Assembly (NCBI GenBank): GCA_016177065.1
Contig: JACOVZ010000027.1
Coordinates: forward strand, 1-10,965
DNA from: Candidatus Wildermuthbacteria bacterium
GTDB lineage: Bacteria > Patescibacteriota > Minisyncoccia > Minisyncoccales > UBA10102
Reading direction: 5' to 3'
Length of the DNA stretch: 10,965 nt
The translations under genes and the position numbers were made by a program. The stretch's first letter is position 1; every line of letters begins with the position of its first letter. The notes beneath the pieces are model-generated. The model was not told the DNA's origin and did no database searches. It was given only the letters and a program-made list of their open reading frames with translations. Positions 5,678 through 10,965 of this stretch are shown here, piece by piece.

Positions 5678-8385
5678 TTGGCTGCGACCTTTGAGAGATT
5701 TGAGGAGTTTGATTTCGTGGACACAGAAAGAGATTGAATGACAATCTCTCCGTCTTTCACGTCAACAACAGCCCTGCTGCCAGCCTTTACTTCCCCTGTC
5801 ACAACCTTTAAGGCAAGAGGATCAAGAACCTTTCTCTGAATCACTCTCTTTAACGGCCTTGCTCCCAAGTTCGGGTCAAATCCCTTCTCAGCGAGAAGTT
5901 CCTTTGCGGAATCTTTTGCGTGAAGAGTTATTTCCTGGGGCGCCAATCGCTGAACAACCTTCGCAAGCTCAAGCTCCACGATCTTCTTGATCTCTGGTTT
6001 CCCAAGGTAGTTAAAGATGATGATCTCGTCTATTCTGTTTAGAAACTCCGGGCGGAACTCCTCTTTTAACGCAAGAGATACCCTTTCTTTGATTGATTCT
6101 CGCTTCTCTTCTATTTCTTTCCGGGGCTGGGAAAACCCAAGGGGGTTCATTTCCGCAATGAACTGAGACCCCACGTTGGAAGTCATGATAATAATGGAGT
6201 TCTTGAACGACACGATTCTTCCTTTGGCGTCTGTGAGCCTTCCGTCTTCCAGGACCTGAAGAAGGATGTTGAACGTTTCAGGATGCGCTTTTTCAATTTC
6301 ATCAAGCAAAATGACGCTGTAGGGCCTGTGTCTCACCTTCTCGGTAAGCTGGCCTCCCTCTTCATACCCCACGTATCCCGGAGGAGATCCTATCATTTTT
6401 GAAACCGTGTGGCGCTCCATGTATTCAGACATATCCAGACGGATCATGGCGTTCTCGTCATTAAACAAGAATCCGGCCAAAGCTCTTGCGGTCTCAGTTT
6501 TCCCTACGCCCGTGGGACCCAGGAAAAGAAACGATCCCAAAGGACGGTTCGGCTCAGACAGCCCCGCTCTGTTCCTGCGTATGGCGTTTGAAATGGCTTT
6601 CAAGGATTCATCCTGCCCCACCACTCTCTTTTGCAGGACTTCTTCCATTTTTTCCAGCTTCTTTGCCTCTTCTTCCATGAGGCGGTTGGCTGGAATCCCG
6701 GTCCACCTTGAAACTACTCTGGCGACGTCTTCCTCCCCCACCTCTCCTCGCACCATGGGCTTGGTCTTCTGGAATCTCGCAAGGCTCTTTTCTTTGTCTC
6801 TCAATTTCTTCAAAAGCTCGGGTAATGTCCCGTATTTCAGTTCCGCGACTTTCTGGAGATTTCCTCCAACCTGCTCCCGTTCAATCTGGAACTTTATTGC
6901 TTCAATATCTTTTTTCAATTCCTTGATTGCTTTAGCAACGTCTTTTTCAGCGTTCCATTTTACTTCAATAGTCCCTGCTTTTTCCTGAAGGTCCGCAAGC
7001 TCGCTTACAATGGCTTTCACTCTTTTCTCCTTGCCTTTTTCGCTTACAAGGGCGGCCTTTTCAATCTCAAGCTTCTGGATGTCCAGTTTTAGCGTATCAA
7101 GTTCGGGCGGAGCTGATTCCATGTCCAAACGCATGGAACTCATGGCCTCATCCATAAGATCAACTGCTTTGTCTGGCAGAAAACGGTCAGTAATGTACCG
7201 GGCCGCGAGATTCGCTGCCGCAACTAAAGCGGAATCCGTAATTTTCACTCCGTGGTGCAATTCATACTTTTCTTTAATGCCCCGCAGAATGGTAATGGCG
7301 TCTTCAATAGAGGGCTCTGCTACCAAAATGGGCTGGAACCTTCGTTCCAAAGCAGGGTCCTTTTCAATGTATTTCTGGTATTCTTTGAGCGTTGTTGCTC
7401 CAATGGCGCGAAGTTCCCCTCTTGCCAATGCGGGCTTTAAAAGATTGGAGGCGTCAATGGCTCCTTCAGCGGCTCCCGCCCCAACCAATGTATGGAGCTC
7501 GTCTATGAATAAAAGATACCTGCCTCCCGAGCGTTCAAGCTCTTTTAGCAGGGCTTTGATCCTGTCTTCAAATTCTCCCCTGTATTTTGTTCCAGCAACC
7601 AAAGCTCCCAAATCCAGGCCAATAATCTCCTTGTCTTTCAGAGATTCCGGCACTTCTGCTTTAATAATTTTTTGCGCCAAGCCTTCAACGATCGCGGTCT
7701 TTCCGACTCCTGCTTCTCCAATAAGAACAGGGTTGTTCTTGGTGCGCCTTGAGAGAACCTGCATTAACCTGCGGATTTCATTTTCCCTTCCGATCACGGG
7801 ATCAAGCTTCCCTTCTCTCGCAAGCCTGGTAAGGTTTCTGGCGTATTTTTCAATAACCTGGTATTTGCTCTCGGGGCTCGGGTCTGTAATTCTGATGCCT
7901 CCCCGAATTTCAGCCAGAATCTTTAGCGCAGTTTCGTAATCCAGCTTCCCGAACTCCATGGTCGCTGAGCTTGAACCCTGCATGAAATTGGTTTTCTCCA
8001 AAAGATCCTTTGCCTTGCCCTGAGAATCCAAAAGCGAAAGGAACAAATGCTCAACTGAAATATATTCGTCTCCCATTTTAATTGACTCCTGGCGCGCTCT
8101 CTCCAACACCTTTGCCAGGTCCTGAGTGAGATAAAACTGGCCAAAAGCGCTCGGAGGGGTTGCAACCACGGGAAGGCGCTCCAAAGAAGAAGCGACTCTT
8201 TTTTTCAATCCTTCAATATCAGCTCCGATTTTCTGGAGCAATGTCAAGACAACGCTTTCGTCCTGGGAAAGCAAAGCAAACAGCAAATGGAGGGCATCCA
8301 CCTGCTGCTGGCCTCTTTCCTGCGCATTGTTCTGGGCCTGAAACAAGGCGTCCTGAGCTTTGTGGGTAAAGTTTCCGCCGTTCAT
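5674..8385 (-). CDS. clpB: ClpB-type AAA+ disaggregase with a ClpC-like LGF loop
   Basis: This 903-residue Hsp100 ATPase unfolds and extracts aggregated proteins in the cytosol, in other bacteria with DnaK. Two Clp_N repeats occupy ~1-150. NBD1 has Walker A GEAGVGKT (223-230), Walker B LLFIDE (to 296) and a KYRG pore loop. A long coiled-coil middle domain (~420-545) is of full ClpB length. NBD2 has GPTGVGKT (623-630), VILLDE (691-696), the GYVGYEEGG pore loop and the GARPLKR sensor 2. The size is slightly above the usual ~860 residues. The odd feature is NPLGF at ~747-751, where ClpC carries its ClpP-docking [V/L]GF loop and typical ClpB has none. Start ATG 8385 lies 37 bases after the htrA stop. 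A weak TTGATT-N17-TAAAAA (8420-8392) ends six bases before ATG. A low-complexity Ser/Asn/Lys tail ends in the dispersed repeat. Confidence 0.93.
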   Translation of the reverse strand: MNGGNFTHKAQDALFQAQNNAQERGQQQVDALHLLFALLSQDESVVLTLLQKIGADIEGLKKRVASSLERLPVVATPPSAFGQFYLTQDLAKVLERARQESIKMGDEYISVEHLFLSLLDSQGKAKDLLEKTNFMQGSSSATMEFGKLDYETALKILAEIRGGIRITDPSPESKYQVIEKYARNLTRLAREGKLDPVIGRENEIRRLMQVLSRRTKNNPVLIGEAGVGKTAIVEGLAQKIIKAEVPESLKDKEIIGLDLGALVAGTKYRGEFEDRIKALLKELERSGGRYLLFIDELHTLVGAGAAEGAIDASNLLKPALARGELRAIGATTLKEYQKYIEKDPALERRFQPILVAEPSIEDAITILRGIKEKYELHHGVKITDSALVAAANLAARYITDRFLPDKAVDLMDEAMSSMRLDMESAPPELDTLKLDIQKLEIEKAALVSEKGKEKRVKAIVSELADLQEKAGTIEVKWNAEKDVAKAIKELKKDIEAIKFQIEREQVGGNLQKVAELKYGTLPELLKKLRDKEKSLARFQKTKPMVRGEVGEEDVARVVSRWTGIPANRLMEEEAKKLEKMEEVLQKRVVGQDESLKAISNAIRRNRAGLSEPNRPLGSFLFLGPTGVGKTETARALAGFLFNDENAMIRLDMSEYMERHTVSKMIGSPPGYVGYEEGGQLTEKVRHRPYSVILLDEIEKAHPETFNILLQVLEDGRLTDAKGRIVSFKNSIIIMTSNVGSQFIAEMNPLGFSQPRKEIEEKRESIKERVSLALKEEFRPEFLNRIDEIIIFNYLGKPEIKKIVELELAKVVQRLAPQEITLHAKDSAKELLAEKGFDPNLGARPLKRVIQRKVLDPLALKVVTGEVKAGSRAVVDVKDGEIVIQSLSVSTKSNSSNLSKVAAK

Positions 8386-8422
8386 ATTCTCTTTTTAGCG
8401 CAAAACAAACGAAAAATCAAGA

Positions 8423-9715
8423 CTACTCTTCCCGTTCTCCGAGCACTGCCTGAAGCATGAGCTCTTCAGTTCCCCTAAGCACTTTTATTGAAACCGTATC
8501 GTTGGGTTTGTATTTCTGAATAAGTTTTGCCAATGCGTTATCTGCGGTAATCTTTTCTCCATTAAACTCAAGGATAATATCTCCCTCTTTGATCCCCGCT
8601 TTGTCTGCCGCAGAATCCGGGGTGACTGCCTGCTCTCCTTTGCTTCCCTTTTCAACCAAAGCTCCGTAATCAACAGAAAGGCTCTTTTCTTTTTTCAAGG
8701 CATCTGTCACAAGCGAATACCGCACGCCAAGGAACGGGTACACGATCTTGCCAATATCCTTAATCTGCTCAATATCCCGTTTTGCCTTGTTAATGGGAAT
8801 CGCAAATCCAATGCTCTGGGCATCAGTCACGGTTGCCGTGTTAATGCCAACCACTTCTCCCGCAAGATTCAGCAAAGGCCCTCCCGAATTGCCTTTGTTA
8901 ATGGCGGCGTCTGTCTGGATAACGTCTTCAATGGTTTCAACAAAATCATTGCCTCCTGAAGCAGTAATGGTTCTGCCTAAGCCTGAAATAACTCCCACTG
9001 ATACGGTGTTGCGGAACTCTCCAAGCGAATTTCCAATGGCAATCACAGTCTGCCCTATCTGGAGAATATCAGAATTCCCTATGCTCACAAAAGGAAAATC
9101 CTTCTGCGTGAAAGCCCCCTGCTGGTCTACAATCTTTTCCTGGTCTATCTTAAGAACCGCAAGATCCTGCACGGGATCCTTTGCAAGAACTTTTGCCGGA
9201 TACTTCTTCCCGTCATTGGTAAACACGGTGTACTCTGCTTGGTCATCAAGCACCACGTGCTTATTGGTAAGCACCAGACCGTCTGCTGAAACAATAAACC
9301 CGGAACCTCCCCCAACCTCTTTCTTCTCAGTTCCCTTTTGTCTGGTTTGCGGAACCTGGAACTGAAACGGAGAATCCGGACCGAAGAATTCCTGGAAAGG
9401 ATAGGTGTAGTACTGTTCCAAAATGGGCACGTCTTTTGTGATGATAATGCTCACCACAGCCGGAGAAACGTTTTTAACCGCGTCAATGATCTTTTGCTCT
9501 TGCGTAGTCTGAGGAACATACTGCTGGGATTCTTCTGCAGAAACTGCGTCCCGATTCTTGATCATTTTCTGAATCTCGTAATATGCCACTCCTCCGCCGA
9601 CAGCGCCGAACAATGCCCCCAAAAGGGAAGAAATGACAGCCGCGGCGAAAATCACGCGCACATTCTTTCTTTTCCAGTACTTTTTGATTTTGAGCTTTAA
9701 TTCTTCTACGGTCAT
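8423..9715 (-). CDS. htrA: Membrane-anchored HtrA/Deg serine protease
   Basis: This 430-residue S1C-family protease degrades or processes misfolded proteins outside the cytoplasmic membrane. A basic N-terminus (KLKIKKYWKRK) precedes one transmembrane helix (~21-44), so the catalytic part faces outward, as in DegS-like proteins. The trypsin-fold triad is visible: His153 (LTNKHVV), Asp184 (QDLAVLKI) and Ser277 (KGNSGGPLLN). One PDZ domain follows (~325-425; AGIKEGDIILEFNG). A stretch rich in Gln and Pro links membrane and protease. ATG 9715 is chosen because a TATAAT ends six bases before it, implying a leaderless transcript. Alternatives are ATG 9730, overlapping the iscS end behind a weak AGG, and TTG 9751 with no ribosome site. 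It sits between iscS and clpB; the clpB neighbour supports a stress and quality-control role. Confidence 0.93.
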   Translation of the reverse strand: MTVEELKLKIKKYWKRKNVRVIFAAAVISSLLGALFGAVGGGVAYYEIQKMIKNRDAVSAEESQQYVPQTTQEQKIIDAVKNVSPAVVSIIITKDVPILEQYYTYPFQEFFGPDSPFQFQVPQTRQKGTEKKEVGGGSGFIVSADGLVLTNKHVVLDDQAEYTVFTNDGKKYPAKVLAKDPVQDLAVLKIDQEKIVDQQGAFTQKDFPFVSIGNSDILQIGQTVIAIGNSLGEFRNTVSVGVISGLGRTITASGGNDFVETIEDVIQTDAAINKGNSGGPLLNLAGEVVGINTATVTDAQSIGFAIPINKAKRDIEQIKDIGKIVYPFLGVRYSLVTDALKKEKSLSVDYGALVEKGSKGEQAVTPDSAADKAGIKEGDIILEFNGEKITADNALAKLIQKYKPNDTVSIKVLRGTEELMLQAVLGEREE

Positions 9716-9721
9716 GGCGAT

Positions 9722-9751
9722 ATTATACATCTTGCCTGCGGAGCTTTTCAA
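9722..9751 (-). promoter_or_regulatory. Promoter of htrA, inside the iscS 3' end
   Basis: On the minus strand the -35 is TTGAAA (9751-9746, four of six), the spacer is 18 bases and the -10 is a perfect TATAAT (9727-9722). The iscS stop codon TAA (9725-9723) lies within the -10 box. The predicted start of transcription coincides with ATG 9715, so the message would be leaderless and htrA-clpB could be expressed apart from iscS. Confidence 0.65.
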
Positions 9752-10904
9752 CTAGGGGGGCAAGCGTCTTGAGAAACCTCTCAACCTCCTCGGCTTTCGT
9801 GTATTTCCCAAGCGTAATTCTGATTGCGCTTGCAGCTTCTTCTAGTTTTAACCCTAAAGCCAAAAGCACTCTTGAGGGTTCCTGCGTTTTTTCAGAGCAA
9901 GCAGATCCGGTAGACACCGCAATGCCTTTTTCATCAAGAGCAAGCAAAAGATCCTTGCCCTCAACCCCCTGAAACCTCAAATGGACGTTATTCTCAAGGC
10001 GCTTCGTTTTTGATCCCGTAAGAAAACTGTTTGGAATCCTGGAGAGAGCGCCTTTGATGAGCTTATCTCTGAGCTGACGAATCCTGATGTTGGCAATATG
10101 CGTGCGGGGATTCTGAATTTCTTCCAAAGCCCTGCCCATGCCCACAATTGCGGCAACGTTTTCAGTGCCAGACCTGAAACCCTGCTCCTGCCCGCCCCCT
10201 AAAATCAAAGAATTCAAAGATACTCCTTCCTTTATGTATAATGTGCCTGCTCCTTTTGGCCCGTAGACTTTATGCGAGCTCAAGGTAAGCAAGTCTGCGT
10301 TCAGCTTTTGAACATTGCAGTCTAGAAACTGGGCCGCCTGCACAGCGTCTGTATGAAACACAGCCTTAAGGCTTGGATTCTTCTCCTTTAATTCTTTGAT
10401 GCCCTGCCCTATTTCCGCGATTGGCTGTATGGTCCCAATTTCGCTGTTTGCATACATGATAGAAACTAAAACAGTATTCGCCTTCAAGGATTTTACAACA
10501 TCTTCTGCTTTCACGAATCCTTCTGAATCTGAGCTTATGTATGTTGCTTCAATCTTGCCTTCCTGCTCCAACTCCTGAATTGGGGCAAGCACTGATTCAT
10601 GCTCAATCAAAGATGTTATGATATGAGGCTTCCCTTTTATTTGGGCGTTCTCCGCAATGCCCCGTATCGCAAGATTGTTTGCCTCTGTCGCAGAGCTTGT
10701 AAACACGACTTCCAAGGGCTTTGAGTTGAGAAATCTCGCAACCTTCTCTCTTGACTGCTCTATGGCGGCTCTGGCCTTTTGCCCGAAAGAATGCAAAGAG
10801 GAAGGATTTCCGAATTCCTTTTTAAGATAGGGCATCATTTCCTTCAGCACCTTGGGATCCAGAGGAGTTGAGGCCGCGTAATCAAGATAAATCTTTTTTT
10901 TCAT
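9723..10904 (-). CDS. iscS: Cysteine desulfurase (IscS/NifS family)
   Basis: This 393-residue PLP enzyme of aminotransferase class V removes sulfur from cysteine as an enzyme-bound persulfide for Fe-S clusters or tRNA thiolation. Seen in the sequence: the N-terminal YLDYAASTPLDP, the SATEANNLAI cofactor-binding segment, HTDAVQAAQ, the PLP lysine Lys212 in SSHKVYGPKG, the GGGQEQGFRSGTEN substrate loop, and catalytic Cys336 in STGSACSEKTQEPS. The length is normal (IscS is ~404). The ATG start at 10904 has no close Shine-Dalgarno; AAGGA lies about 13 bases upstream, and an open frame ends four bases before the ATG, so translation may be coupled to an upstream gene. No scaffold (iscU) or tRNA thiolase gene is visible in the window, so IscS and NifS roles cannot be separated. 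Confidence 0.95.
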   Translation of the reverse strand: MKKKIYLDYAASTPLDPKVLKEMMPYLKKEFGNPSSLHSFGQKARAAIEQSREKVARFLNSKPLEVVFTSSATEANNLAIRGIAENAQIKGKPHIITSLIEHESVLAPIQELEQEGKIEATYISSDSEGFVKAEDVVKSLKANTVLVSIMYANSEIGTIQPIAEIGQGIKELKEKNPSLKAVFHTDAVQAAQFLDCNVQKLNADLLTLSSHKVYGPKGAGTLYIKEGVSLNSLILGGGQEQGFRSGTENVAAIVGMGRALEEIQNPRTHIANIRIRQLRDKLIKGALSRIPNSFLTGSKTKRLENNVHLRFQGVEGKDLLLALDEKGIAVSTGSACSEKTQEPSRVLLALGLKLEEAASAIRITLGKYTKAEEVERFLKTLAPLVEKLRRQDV

Positions 10905-10965
10905 GGATTCAGCGGATTTCCTTGTATGAAGTTTCCTTTGATTTGCCTGTTAAAAAAAACCAGGA
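10905..10965 (-). other. Upstream segment of iscS: gene end or terminator tail, unresolved
   Basis: Two readings fit. One minus-strand frame is open from the window edge to TGA at 10911-10909 (18 codons ending KETSYKEIR), four bases before the iscS ATG; another is open to a TGA overlapping that ATG. Either could be the C-terminus of an upstream gene. Alternatively CCTGG followed by eight T (revcomp of 10953-10964) could be the tail of an intrinsic terminator whose other arm is outside the window. No convincing promoter is visible for iscS here. Confidence 0.3.

Noticed and set aside
7010..7939. 309-codon open frame on the plus strand (also 6407-6988 and 8748-9365)
   Set aside because: These are antisense shadows of clpB and htrA, whose domains and catalytic motifs are intact. 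The Ser-rich composition is typical of such shadows.
9716..9751. Longer htrA starting at TTG 9751
   Set aside because: There is no ribosome site before it, it would overlap iscS by 29 bases, and the extra residues add nothing to the membrane helix.
424..10904. Alternative genetic code with UGA as glycine (absence of TGA stops among the complete genes)
   Set aside because: Every gene is full length, with glycines at conserved motifs encoded by GGN and no in-frame TGA. Six TAA and one TAG stops are too few to infer a code change.

Overview
The window looks like chromosomal DNA of a Candidate Phyla Radiation bacterium (Patescibacteria), most likely Parcubacteria-like. This is an inference. It rests on a giant secreted protein that joins a ComEA-like helix-hairpin-helix to lamin-tail domains, a poly-glycine linker and a beta-helix, on tight gene packing, and on small membrane proteins typical of those genomes. 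There is no phage, plasmid, IS, CRISPR, tRNA or rRNA signature. All complete genes read through with the standard code.

Layout. At the left end a small KOW-domain gene (77-298, +) forms a compact transcription unit of its own, with a near-consensus promoter, a strong ribosome binding site, a TTG start and an intrinsic terminator (328-365). It converges on a six-gene block read entirely on the minus strand. In transcription order this is: cysteine desulfurase iscS/nifS (10904 to 9723), a membrane-anchored HtrA serine protease (9715 to 8423), a ClpB-type disaggregase (8385 to 5674), a 64-residue two-helix membrane protein, a ~217-residue single-pass membrane protein of unknown function, and a 1420-residue secreted multidomain protein (4686 to 424).

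How the genes fit together. HtrA and ClpB make a protein quality-control pair, one acting outside the membrane and one in the cytosol. IscS mobilises sulfur for Fe-S clusters or tRNA thiolation. The last three genes concern the envelope or cell surface. The 1420-residue protein may bind DNA outside the cell, given its ComEA-type HhH pair.

Two unusual layers lie over the genes. (1) A dispersed repeat carrying a perfect DnaA-box 9-mer (TTATCCACA) and a CTTRRCYRARYCAAG-like core occurs five times. Three copies sit at gene 3' ends or junctions. Two lie in frame inside the 1420-residue gene, where both encode VDN[L/S]TKSS; the core-only copy at 5655-5677 lacks the DnaA box. (2) htrA and the 217-residue membrane protein gene both have TGTATAAT ending exactly six bases before a start codon, a geometry that predicts leaderless mRNAs. 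clpB has a weaker version. Separately, the ClpB-like protein has a full ClpB middle domain together with a ClpC-like LGF loop that in ClpC docks ClpP.
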